Shown: positions 1-6,257, numbered from the stretch's first letter. The stretch is DNA of 13,088 nucleotides from Accumulibacter sp. (GCA_031264825.1 JAISDL010000220.1:1-13088), one strand, 5' to 3'. Program-made: numbers and translations. The notes: generated by a model not told the origin, from the sequence alone.

Positions 1-27
1 GCAGCAATGCGAAGCGCGGATTGAAAC
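1..27 (+). repeat. CRISPR repeat 1 (partial, GCAA-loop version)
   Basis: The last 27 bases of a repeat cut by the window edge; every visible base is identical to repeat 2. Spacer 1 follows at 28-61 (34 bases). Confidence 0.9.
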
Positions 28-61
28 CTGTTTGTTGCTCTCGATGCGGAGCATTCGGATT

Positions 62-98
62 ATTTCGCTTCGCAGCAATGCGAAGCGCGGATTGAAAC
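62..98 (+). repeat. CRISPR repeat 2 (GCAA-loop version)
   Basis: A complete 37-base repeat. Bases 66-74 pair perfectly with 79-87 (9 bp) around a GCAA loop, leaving the 11-base tail CGGATTGAAAC. The outer bases match repeat 4 exactly, while five of the seven inner stem pairs differ. Spacer 2 follows at 99-132 (34 bases). Confidence 0.93.
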
Positions 99-132
99 CA
101 GTATGAACACCGAGAGCCGGAGTACGACGTGT

Positions 133-139
133 TGAAAAC
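133..139 (+). repeat. Remnant of a CRISPR repeat (7 bases)
   Basis: The 75 bases between repeats 2 and 3 resolve as a 34-base spacer, TGAAAAC, and another 34-base spacer (140-173). TGAAAAC resembles the repeat end TTGAAAC. The simplest reading is that about 30 bases of a repeat were lost here, fusing two spacers. The remnant is short enough that chance is possible; the exact 34+7+34 arithmetic is the main support. Confidence 0.55.
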
Positions 140-173
140 GACAAGATGTGGATTTTGGCAAGGTCGGCTTTTT

Positions 174-210
174 ATTTCGTCCCTCGGAAACAAGAGGCGT
201 GGATTGAAAC
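174..210 (+). repeat. CRISPR repeat 3 (GAAA-loop version, diverged)
   Basis: Differs from repeat 4 at three positions (192, 195, 200). Two of these are G-to-A changes in the 3' arm that break pairs of the hairpin; the GAAA loop is kept. Spacer 4 follows at 211-245 (35 bases). Confidence 0.93.
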
Positions 211-245
211 GGAATGCAGGCGGACATCGCGCAGGGGATGTACAA

Positions 246-282
246 ATTTCGTCCCTCGGAAACGAGGGGCGCGGATTGAAAC
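246..282 (+). repeat. CRISPR repeat 4 (GAAA-loop version)
   Basis: Bases 250-258 pair with 263-271 (9 bp including one G-T pair) around a GAAA loop, with the tail CGGATTGAAAC. It is the best-preserved member of this repeat version. Spacer 5 follows at 283-318 (36 bases). Confidence 0.93.
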
Positions 283-318
283 AGCCTCGTCGACGATGAT
301 CAGGCTATCGGTATTCTT

Positions 319-355
319 ATTTCGCCTCTCGGAAACGCGGGGCGTGAATTGCAAC
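319..355 (+). repeat. CRISPR terminal degenerate repeat
   Basis: Six differences from repeat 4 (325, 327, 338, 345, 347, 352), including two in the 3' end, which reads GAATTGCAAC instead of GGATTGAAAC. No further repeat follows, so this is the leader-distal end of the array. Confidence 0.9.
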
Positions 356-365
356 GCCATCCCCG
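338..365. terminator. Imperfect hairpin at array end, possible terminator
   Basis: Bases 341-345 (GGCGT) pair with 354-358 (ACGCC) around an 8-base loop. Bases 338-340 can extend the stem with 363-365 across a 4-base bulge. It lies between the array and the convergent folA stop, where a terminator for either direction would be useful. No T-run follows on either strand, so an intrinsic terminator is only a weak suggestion. Confidence 0.25.
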
Positions 366-372
366 TGTTGAA

Positions 373-906
373 TCAGTGCTTCCTTCGCCGATATTCGACA
401 AAGGCGAAATCCGGCACCGTCCCGGCGGCACGGACGGCTTCGCGCGATACTTCTTCCCATGCGTCCGCGTTGACTTCTGGGAAAAAGGCGTCGGCGTCGG
501 GGCGGTCGGCGACCTCGGTCAGATGGAGGCGGTGGGCGATCGGCATCGCTTGACGGTAGAGTTCCGCCCCGCCGATGACGAATATTTCGGGCGCGTCTCC
601 GGCCATTTGGAGCGCGTCCCCGAGCGACGCCGCGACGAGCGCGCCGCGCGCCGAATACTCCCGGTTGTGCGTCACGACGATGTTCAAGCGCCCAGGAAGC
701 GGGCGAAAGGTCTCCGGCAACGACTCCCAGGTCTTTCGGCCCATGACGACAGGCTTTCCGCGCGTCGTGTCGCGGAAATGTCGCATGTCCTCGGGGAGCC
801 GCCAAAGCAGTTGTCCGTCTTTGCCGATTGCGCGATTGAGGCCGACGGCGGCGATCAGCGCCACCGTGCGTAGCGAATCCGGCGGAATTGCGCGCATTGA
901 TTCCAT
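373..906 (-). CDS. folA: Dihydrofolate reductase
   Basis: Reduces dihydrofolate to tetrahydrofolate with NADPH in the cytosol, restoring the folate oxidised by thymidylate synthase. The 177-residue protein shows the family motifs in order: VALIAAVGLNRAIGKDG at the N-terminus, LPEDMRHF with the likely substrate-binding acidic residue D40, KPVVMGRKTWESLP (NADPH loop), IFVIGGAELYRQAMP around 108-122, and a C-terminal strand FAFVEYRR. I chose the ATG at 906 because GGAG at 918-921 sits 11 bases before it; the in-frame ATG at 936 lacks a clear ribosome site and would add ten residues not expected before the first strand, and the one at 897 is an alternative. It lies 131 bases downstream of thyA on the same strand, probably cotranscribed. 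Its stop codon faces the end of the CRISPR array. Confidence 0.95.
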   Translation of the reverse strand: MESMRAIPPDSLRTVALIAAVGLNRAIGKDGQLLWRLPEDMRHFRDTTRGKPVVMGRKTWESLPETFRPLPGRLNIVVTHNREYSARGALVAASLGDALQMAGDAPEIFVIGGAELYRQAMPIAHRLHLTEVADRPDADAFFPEVNADAWEEVSREAVRAAGTVPDFAFVEYRRRKH

Positions 907-917
907 TTTCAGTTCAT

Positions 918-921
918 CTCC
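918..921 (-). promoter_or_regulatory. Ribosome binding site of folA
   Basis: GGAG on the - strand, 11 bases before the ATG at 906. It decides the start among four in-frame candidates. Confidence 0.6.
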
Positions 922-1037
922 GGTCGACTTCGCCATATGAATGAACTGCCTTTTCGTTTCCCACGCAGCTTATCGCAGGCAGCGCCACGACGCGACGAGG
1001 CGAAGCCGCCAAGGTCTTGCCGTGTCTGGAAATGCAA

Positions 1038-1859
1038 TCAGACGGCGACGGGCGCGGCGATATGCGGGTAGGGGTCGTAGCCTTCAAGCGTGAAGTCCTC
1101 GAAACGAAAGGCGAAGAGGTCGTCAATGCCGGGGCGTAGCCGCATCGTCGGGAGCGGGCGCGGTTCGCGCGAAAGTTGCAACCGCGCCTGATCGAGGTGA
1201 TTTTCGTAAAGATGCGCGTCGCCGAGCGTGAGGATGAATTCGCCGGGCTGGAAGCCGCAGACTTGCGCCAGCATCATCGTCAGCAGGGCGTAGGACGCGA
1301 TATTGAACGGCACGCCCAAAAAGATGTCCGCACTGCGCTGGTAGAGCTGGCACGAGAGCAGGGGACGCTTGTCCTCGAAGCGAGGCGAGGCGTCGGCGAC
1401 GTAGAACTGGAAAAGCGCGTGGCAGGGCGGGAGCGCCATGCTTGCCACGTCGGCGGGGTTCCACGCCGTGACGAGGTGCCGCCGCGAATCGGGATTCGTC
1501 TTCAAGCCTTCGACGAGTTGCGCGATTTGGTCGATTTCGCGCCCGTCGGGCGTTTTCCAGCGGCGCCACTGCGCGCCATAGACCGGACCGAGTTCGCCGT
1601 TTTCGTCGGCCCATTCGTCCCAGATGCGAACGCCGTTCTCATGGAGATAAGCGACGTTCGTGTCACCGCGCAGGAACCAGAGGAGTTCAAAGATGATCGA
1701 GCGCAAATGCAGCTTCTTGGTCGTCAGGAGCGGGAAACCGTCGGCGAGGTTGAAACGCGCCTGCCAGCCGAATATCGAGCGCGTTCCTGTGCCCGTGCGG
1801 TCGGTTTTTGGCGCGCCACGCTCGAGCACGTTTCGCATCAGGTCGAAATAGGGCTTCAT
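1038..1859 (-). CDS. thyA: Thymidylate synthase
   Basis: Methylates dUMP to dTMP using methylenetetrahydrofolate, giving dihydrofolate that the neighbouring folA product recycles. The 273-residue protein is a classical ThyA from end to end: DRTGTGTRSIFG near residue 20 (phosphate-binding Arg), FELLWFLRGDTN around 57-68, catalytic Cys146 in ALPPCHALFQFYV, LYQRSADIFLGVPFNIASYA at 172-191, GDAHLYENHLDQ at 213-224, and the typical end YDPYPHIAAPVAV. It is about nine residues longer than the E. coli enzyme (264); the excess is a short insert, SPRFEDKRPL, in the loop after FQFYVAD. No convincing Shine-Dalgarno is seen before the ATG. The region upstream is an unusual structured block, so expression may depend on it. 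Confidence 0.97.
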   Translation of the reverse strand: MKPYFDLMRNVLERGAPKTDRTGTGTRSIFGWQARFNLADGFPLLTTKKLHLRSIIFELLWFLRGDTNVAYLHENGVRIWDEWADENGELGPVYGAQWRRWKTPDGREIDQIAQLVEGLKTNPDSRRHLVTAWNPADVASMALPPCHALFQFYVADASPRFEDKRPLLSCQLYQRSADIFLGVPFNIASYALLTMMLAQVCGFQPGEFILTLGDAHLYENHLDQARLQLSREPRPLPTMRLRPGIDDLFAFRFEDFTLEGYDPYPHIAAPVAV

Positions 1860-2134
1860 CGTAAGTATTCGTCAAAAAGTAAAACCCACCTTTTTGCCGG
1901 GTTGGTTTGGGTTTGAAGGTGAGCAAAGCCCACTTTCAAACCATGTAAAAACAACGCCAAACCAGTTCGGCCTTGGGGTTCTCTTGCCTTTTCTTCCTTT
2001 TTTGTCCAAGCCGCCAAAAAACAGGTGCTTGTCTTTTGACGATTCCTAAAACGGACTCCGGTCGAAGTCGGCGATTGTAGCGCGTAAAGCTCAAGGCCTG
2101 TTGGCGTCTTGCGTCGCCTAGTAGCGTCGGGCAA
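1856..2134 (-). CDS. Doubtful 92-codon reading frame before thyA
   Basis: An open frame of 92 codons begins with TTG and ends in a TGA that overlaps the thyA start codon as ATGA. That overlap is the only point in its favour. There is no ribosome site before the TTG, no recognisable domain, and the frame runs through the inverted repeats of this intergenic block. The predicted product is basic, with a hydrophobic patch near LALFLHGLKVGFAHL. Most likely it is not a gene; a leader peptide coupled to thyA is a remote alternative. Confidence 0.15.
   Translation of the reverse strand: MPDATRRRKTPTGLELYALQSPTSTGVRFRNRQKTSTCFLAAWTKKEEKAREPQGRTGLALFLHGLKVGFAHLQTQTNPAKRWVLLFDEYLR
1869..2042. repeat. 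Imperfect inverted repeat flanking the intergenic block
   Basis: TCGTCAAAA at 1869-1877 is the exact reverse complement of TTTTGACGA at 2034-2042. The similarity continues inward with gaps for about 35 bases: an ACC followed by a run of T and then G, and then TTGG, occurs in the same order on both arms (left arm to 1905, right arm to about 2006). The arrangement could be the ends of a small non-coding mobile element or the base of a long RNA stem. Low-complexity sequence makes the inward extension less certain than the 9-base core. Confidence 0.4.
1910..1942. repeat. 12-bp hairpin inside the intergenic block
   Basis: Bases 1910-1921 pair with 1931-1942 with a single G-T mismatch, around a 9-base loop. 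Bases 1908-1914 (TGGGTTT) could instead pair with 1882-1888 (AAACCCA), so two mutually exclusive stems are possible just upstream of thyA. No T-run follows. Confidence 0.45.
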
Positions 2135-2142
2135 AGCGCGGC

Positions 2143-3216
2143 TTACGGCGCGTCGTTGACGAAAGACGGGCTGTAGCCGACCGACTCCTTTATTTTCCGT
2201 GCGACTTTTTCGGCACTGGCGCGGTCGGGGTAGGGGCCGATCTGGACGCGGTGCACGGCGTCACCTTTGATGATCCTGAATTCTTCGGTGAGCCAATCGA
2301 GTTCCTGAGCGAGGCGGAGGCGGAAATTTTCGGCGTTGTCCGTGCTCGAAAACGCGCCGAGTTGCAGAAAAATACCGCCGCGCGGCGGTACCGCCTGGAG
2401 GACACCGAGTGTTTCGACGGACGCCGCGTCGTCGGATTGCGCGAGGAGCGCTTCGATTTCGTCGGCCTCGTCGGTACTCTCTTCGCGGCCTTCGGGAAGT
2501 TCGACGGCGGGCGGCGGACTCGTCCGCGCGGCGGCGTCCTCGGCGGCGGGCGTAGCGGCATCAATGACGACGGGCGCGGGTGCTTTCATCGGCGGCGGCG
2601 CGGGCGGTTTGGCGGGCGTCGGCGCAGGACTCCCCGGCAGGAGCGATTCGACTTCGACGAGCGCGCTCCCCGCGTTGATGTAGCCGAGCCGGTACGCGGC
2701 GGCGTAGGACAGATCGATGACGCGGCTTGCGTGGAAGGGACCGCGGTCGATGACGCGGACGACGACGCTCTTCCCGTTGGCGACGTTGGTCACGCGCGCG
2801 TACGAGGGCAGCGCGAGCGTCGGGTGCGCGGCGGTCATTGCGAACATGTCGTAGGGTTCGCCGATCGACGTTTTCCGACCGTGGAATTTCTTGCCATACC
2901 AGCTTGCGGTTCCGCGCTGCTTGAAAGCTCTCAGGCGGGTATCGGGAACGTAGGTTTTTCCGAAGACGACGTAGGGCCTGTTGGCGGCACGGTGGAAGGG
3001 TTCGGCGCGCGGAACCGCGTCCGGGATCGCGTCGAGGTCGTCGGGGATTTTGTCTCCGGGGCCGTCGTCCTTGTAGTAACCGCCGCCGCGCTTCGCGCCG
3101 CCGTCGGCGCGCGGCTTGGTTGGGGTGGGCGCGGGCGTGTGCAAACACGCCGAGACGATGAACGCAGCGATCAGAACAACGATCGAGGTTTTCAGGGGTA
3201 CGAGCGTTTTTGTCAT
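2143..3216 (-). CDS. rlpA: RlpA-like septal lytic transglycosylase lipoprotein
   Basis: An outer-membrane lipoprotein that, in the family, cleaves peptidoglycan strands lacking stem peptides and helps daughter cells separate. The 357-residue product has a lipoprotein signal (residues 1-23, lipobox VSAC, lipidated Cys24), a linker, and a double-psi beta-barrel domain from about 98 to 190. The barrel carries ASWYGKKFHGRKTSIGEPYD and RVIDRGPF; E120 and D157 correspond to the catalytic acidic pair. A Pro/Ala-rich, then acidic linker (about 194-280) leads to a C-terminal SPOR domain (about 283-357, GGIFLQLGAFSS to YSPSFV), which binds denuded glycan at the septum. The start at 3216 is fixed by the signal peptide and overlaps the rodA stop as ATGA, implying translational coupling. 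The open frame extends 78 codons further upstream, inside rodA, but those residues are not protein-like. Confidence 0.93.
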   Translation of the reverse strand: MTKTLVPLKTSIVVLIAAFIVSACLHTPAPTPTKPRADGGAKRGGGYYKDDGPGDKIPDDLDAIPDAVPRAEPFHRAANRPYVVFGKTYVPDTRLRAFKQRGTASWYGKKFHGRKTSIGEPYDMFAMTAAHPTLALPSYARVTNVANGKSVVVRVIDRGPFHASRVIDLSYAAAYRLGYINAGSALVEVESLLPGSPAPTPAKPPAPPPMKAPAPVVIDAATPAAEDAAARTSPPPAVELPEGREESTDEADEIEALLAQSDDAASVETLGVLQAVPPRGGIFLQLGAFSSTDNAENFRLRLAQELDWLTEEFRIIKGDAVHRVQIGPYPDRASAEKVARKIKESVGYSPSFVNDAP

Positions 3217-4316
3217 TTTTTGAGTAACATGCGATGCGTTTGTATGCTCATCATGATTCCGAGGCTGCAAAACAAAGTGACCAACGCCGTTCCGCCGTAG
3301 CTCATGAACGGCAGCGGGACACCGACGACGGGCAGGACGCCGCTCACCATGCCGATATTGACAAAGGCGCAGGTGAAAAAGCTCAGCGTGATCGCGCCGC
3401 CCAAGAGACGCGCGAAAAGCGTCGAGGCGTTGATCGTGATCATCAGGCATCGGGCGATCAGGAGCAGGTAGAGCAGGATGAGGACGCCGGCGCCAAGAAA
3501 GCCGTATTCTTCGGAAAAAACGGCGAAAATGAAATCGGTATGGCGTTCTGGGATGAATTCGAGGTGGGTTTGCGTCCCCTGGAGCCAGCCTTTTCCGAAA
3601 CCGCCGCCCGACCCGATTGCGATCGTCGACTGGATGATGTGGTAGCCCGCGCCGAAAGGGTCAATCGTCGGGTCGAGCAGGATCAGGACCCGCTTGCGTT
3701 GAAATTCATGCAGCAGGGGCCAGACGAAGGGCGAAGCCGCCACTGCGACGACCAGCGTCCCTACGATGAATTTCCAGGGGAGTCCGGCGAAAAAAATGAC
3801 ATAAACGCCGGCGGCGCCGACGAGGATCGACGTCCCCAGGTCGGGCTGCTTTGCGATCAGCGCGAAAGGGACGAGCACCATCAGAAAGGCCAAGGCGTAG
3901 TGTCTGATTTTTATCGCGGTTTCGTATTTTTGAAAATACCACGCCAGCGCCATCGGCGTCGCGATCTTGAGGAGTTCGGAGGGCTGGCAGCGCATGAAGC
4001 CCAGCGAGAGCCAGCGTTGCGCGCCGTTGACGCGGACGCCCGCGAAGAAGACGAGCGTCAGCAGAAAAACACCGACGAGGTAGAGCGGCAGCGCGAAACG
4101 CATCAGATGTTGCGGATGGACGCGCGCGACACCCCACATGACGACGATCCCGACGGACATGTTGACCAACTGCCCAAACGCGCGGTTGCTCACATCGTAG
4201 GTTGCGCTGTAGACGGTCAGCAGCCCGATCGCCATCAGCGGCGCGATGATCAGGAGTAGCGGAAGGTCGAGGTGCTCGAAGACGAGGCGCTTCAAGCGCG
4301 GAAGGACGGAGGACAT
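3213..4316 (-). CDS. rodA: Rod-shape SEDS glycosyltransferase RodA
   Basis: An inner-membrane SEDS protein that polymerises lipid II glycans for cell elongation, paired with PBP2. The 367-residue sequence has about ten hydrophobic segments and the family signatures: NGAQRWLSLGF at 97-107, QPSELLKI at 111-118, KQPDLGTS at 156-163, GSGGGFGKGWLQGTQ at 235-249, PERHTDFIFAVFSEE at 256-270 (D261 matches the essential Asp of the family), and the end PLPFMSYGGTAL. The length is normal (E. coli 370). GGGGAGA at 4327-4333 lies 10 bases before the ATG, inside the end of mrdA, and only three bases separate the two genes. It ends in an ATGA overlap with rlpA. Confidence 0.97.
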   Translation of the reverse strand: MSSVLPRLKRLVFEHLDLPLLLIIAPLMAIGLLTVYSATYDVSNRAFGQLVNMSVGIVVMWGVARVHPQHLMRFALPLYLVGVFLLTLVFFAGVRVNGAQRWLSLGFMRCQPSELLKIATPMALAWYFQKYETAIKIRHYALAFLMVLVPFALIAKQPDLGTSILVGAAGVYVIFFAGLPWKFIVGTLVVAVAASPFVWPLLHEFQRKRVLILLDPTIDPFGAGYHIIQSTIAIGSGGGFGKGWLQGTQTHLEFIPERHTDFIFAVFSEEYGFLGAGVLILLYLLLIARCLMITINASTLFARLLGGAITLSFFTCAFVNIGMVSGVLPVVGVPLPFMSYGGTALVTLFCSLGIMMSIQTHRMLLKK

Positions 4317-4319
4317 CGC

Positions 4320-6245
4320 CTAGAGTTCTCCCCGCGCGGCGCGCGTTCCGGATACAACGGGGGGCGCGTCGGAACGCGCGCTGAAGAAATGGTCGAGCAC
4401 CTTGCGGGCGAGCGGCGCCGCCGACTGGCCGCCGAAGCCGCTGTTTTCGACGAGCACGGCAAGCGCGATCCGCGGTTTGTCTTCCGGGGCGAAGGCGATG
4501 TAGAGCGCGTGGTCGCGCAACTCCTCCCTCAAGCGGCTCGCACGGTAATCGCCGCCCCTCAGGCTGAAGGTCTGCGCCGTCCCTGTTTTCCCGCCCGACG
4601 TGTACTCGGCGTTCAAAAAAGCGCGCGCGGCGGTGCCTTCCCGGTTGACGCCGGCCATCGCGCGCTTGACCGTATCGACGTTTTTCTGCCGCCAGCCCAT
4701 CGTCCGCACGAGTTCCGGCTCGACGCTTTTTTTCACGCCGGCGCGGTTGTCGGAGATGTCCTTCACGAGGCGCGGGCGGTAGAGCGCGCCGTCGTTGGCG
4801 AGCACCGCGACCGCCTGCGCGATCTGGATCGGCGTGTAGGCGTTGTAGCCCTGCCCGATGCCGATCGAGACCGTGTCCCCCGCGAACCACCTTTGCAGTT
4901 CGTAACGCCGAAAACGGCGCCTTTTCCACTCCGGCGACGGGAGAATGCCTTCGGATTCGCCTTCGACGTCGATCCCCGTACGCTGCCCGAATCCGATCCG
5001 TCCCATGAAGCGCACGATACTGTCGATCCCCATTTCATTCGCCAGAACGTAGTAGTAGGTGTCGCAGGACTGGACGATCGACTTGTACAGGTCGACGTGA
5101 CCGTGGCCGTCCTTTTTCTGGTCGCGGAAAGTGTGTCCGGCGATGGTGAAGGAACCCGTGTCGTGGAACGAATATTCCGGCGTGCGTTTGCCGCTCTCGA
5201 GTCCGGCCAGCGCCATGAAAGGCTTGAAGGTCGAACCGGGCGGGTAGGTCGCGTTCAAGACGCGGTTGATCATCGGGCGGTCCGGCGAATTGTTGAGCCT
5301 GTCCCAGTTTTCCTGGCTGATCCCGTCGTCGAAAAGGTTCAGGTCGAAGGTCGGCATCGAGACGAAGGCGAGCACTTCACCCGTCGAAGGGTCGATCGCG
5401 ACGAGCGCGCCGCGCCGCTTTCCGAAAGCCTTCTCGGCGACCTCCTGCAGACGGATGTCGAGCGTCAGCGTCAGGTCGCTCCCCGCGACCGGTGGGGTGC
5501 TCGACAGGCGGCGGACGGGGTGACCGTTCGCGTCGATTTCGACCTCTTCGTAACCGGTCTCGCCGTGCAAATGGAATTCATACGCCTTTTCGATCCCGGT
5601 CTTTCCGATATGGCTCGTTCCTTTGTAATTGGCGCTTTGCTCTTTTTCGTCGATCATTTCGAGGTCGGCTTTGTTGACCCGGTTGAGGTAACCCAAAACG
5701 TGCGAAGCCGTCGCGCCGAAAGGATAATGCCTGAAAAGACGCGCCTTGACCTCGACGCCGTGAAAGCGGTAGCGATTGACCGTGAAAAGCGCGATTTCTT
5801 CGTCCGTGAGGCGGATGCGGATCGGCTGGCTGTCGAAAGGCCGGCCCTCGTTGACGAGGCGTTGGAAACGCCGCTTGTCCTTGGGCTGAATCTCGACGAG
5901 CTTTTCGAGTTCGGCGATCGTTTCTTCGAGATTCTCGACGAGCGCGGGTGTGATTTCCAGCGTGAATGCCGAATAATTACGCGCCAGCACTTCGCCGTTC
6001 CGGTCGAGAATCGTCCCCCGGCTCGGGAGGATCGGGATCAGCGAAATCCGGTTGTCCTCGGCGCGCGTACTGTAATAATCGTTCCGGGCGATCTGCAGGT
6101 AAACGAGGCGGGAAAGCAGCAGGACAAAGCCCAGGAGCACGAAGGCCGTCGCGCATTTGACGCGGAACCGAAAGCGGTCGATCTCGGCGGTCTGGATGTT
6201 CGTCAGGCGGCGCGAGAGCAAGCGTTGGGCGATGAACTGGCGCAA
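4320..6245 (-). CDS. mrdA: Penicillin-binding protein 2 (elongation transpeptidase)
   Basis: A class B PBP that crosslinks peptidoglycan in the elongasome, acting with RodA. Of 641 residues, about 33-51 form the single membrane anchor. RGTILDRNGEVLA (76-88) begins the pedestal domain, and the transpeptidase domain starts near 260. Its active-site motifs are STFK (nucleophile S338, K341), SCD at 393-395, and KTG at 553-555. The Asp in the second motif is normal for PBP2, where other PBPs have SxN. The start is TTG: AGGAGA at 6252-6257 is 6 bases before it, and the frame has no Met in the N-terminal region. An ATG four bases upstream is in another frame. The ribosome site overlaps the mreD stop codon. 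Confidence 0.96.
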   Translation of the reverse strand: MRQFIAQRLLSRRLTNIQTAEIDRFRFRVKCATAFVLLGFVLLLSRLVYLQIARNDYYSTRAEDNRISLIPILPSRGTILDRNGEVLARNYSAFTLEITPALVENLEETIAELEKLVEIQPKDKRRFQRLVNEGRPFDSQPIRIRLTDEEIALFTVNRYRFHGVEVKARLFRHYPFGATASHVLGYLNRVNKADLEMIDEKEQSANYKGTSHIGKTGIEKAYEFHLHGETGYEEVEIDANGHPVRRLSSTPPVAGSDLTLTLDIRLQEVAEKAFGKRRGALVAIDPSTGEVLAFVSMPTFDLNLFDDGISQENWDRLNNSPDRPMINRVLNATYPPGSTFKPFMALAGLESGKRTPEYSFHDTGSFTIAGHTFRDQKKDGHGHVDLYKSIVQSCDTYYYVLANEMGIDSIVRFMGRIGFGQRTGIDVEGESEGILPSPEWKRRRFRRYELQRWFAGDTVSIGIGQGYNAYTPIQIAQAVAVLANDGALYRPRLVKDISDNRAGVKKSVEPELVRTMGWRQKNVDTVKRAMAGVNREGTAARAFLNAEYTSGGKTGTAQTFSLRGGDYRASRLREELRDHALYIAFAPEDKPRIALAVLVENSGFGGQSAAPLARKVLDHFFSARSDAPPVVSGTRAARGEL

Positions 6246-6251
6246 GCATGC

Positions 6252-6257
6252 TCTCCT
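6252..6257 (-). promoter_or_regulatory. Ribosome binding site of mrdA (TTG start)
   Basis: AGGAGA on the - strand, 6 bases before the TTG at 6245. It overlaps the TAG stop of mreD (6256-6258), so ribosomes finishing mreD pass over the mrdA start site. Confidence 0.7.

Larger units (their letters stand above)
1..355 (+). CRISPR. CRISPR array, leader-distal end (type I-C-like)
   Basis: Four complete 37-base repeats (62-98, 174-210, 246-282, 319-355), one repeat cut by the left edge (1-27) and one remnant (133-139) separate five unrelated spacers of 34, 34, 34, 35 and 36 bases. All complete repeats begin ATTTCG and end in ATTGAAAC, except the last. Each can form a central hairpin closed by a GNRA tetraloop. 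The ATTGAAAC end is the usual crRNA handle of class 1 systems, so the array should be transcribed on the + strand with its leader and cas genes to the left, outside the window. Degeneration of the rightmost repeat fits the leader-distal end. The GGCGTGGATTGAAAC-type 3' end and an 11-base tail after the stem resemble type I-C, but 37 bases is longer than the usual 32; the subtype is inference. Confidence 0.93.
1860..2142. other. Intergenic block with inverted repeats, no convincing gene
   Basis: These 283 bases separate rlpA from thyA. The part from about 1860 to 2060 is visibly AT-richer than the flanking genes and contains runs of A and T, an imperfect long-range inverted repeat (1869-2042) and a local hairpin (1910-1942). 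It would form the leader or promoter region of thyA on the - strand. A TACAAT hexamer on that strand, near 2075-2080, could be a -10 box, but no good -35 goes with it. No rho-independent terminator for the rlpA operon was found. Confidence 0.5.

Noticed and set aside
146..553. A 135-codon + strand frame over the CRISPR array and the end of folA
   Set aside because: It is built from CRISPR repeats and the antisense of folA. The repeated PRK and ARIET-like motifs are translated repeats, not a protein.
907..936. Ten-residue N-terminal extension of folA
   Set aside because: The ATG at 936 lacks a ribosome site, whereas GGAG precedes the ATG at 906. The additional residues are not part of the dihydrofolate reductase fold.
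907..1037. Possible terminator or gene between thyA and folA
   Set aside because: Only a 4-bp GGCG/CGCC hairpin without a T-run is present, and the short open frame there has no ribosome site or domain.
3217..3450. 78-codon N-terminal extension of rlpA
   Set aside because: It lies inside rodA in another frame, is rich in Arg and His, and would bury the lipoprotein signal peptide that clearly starts at 3216.
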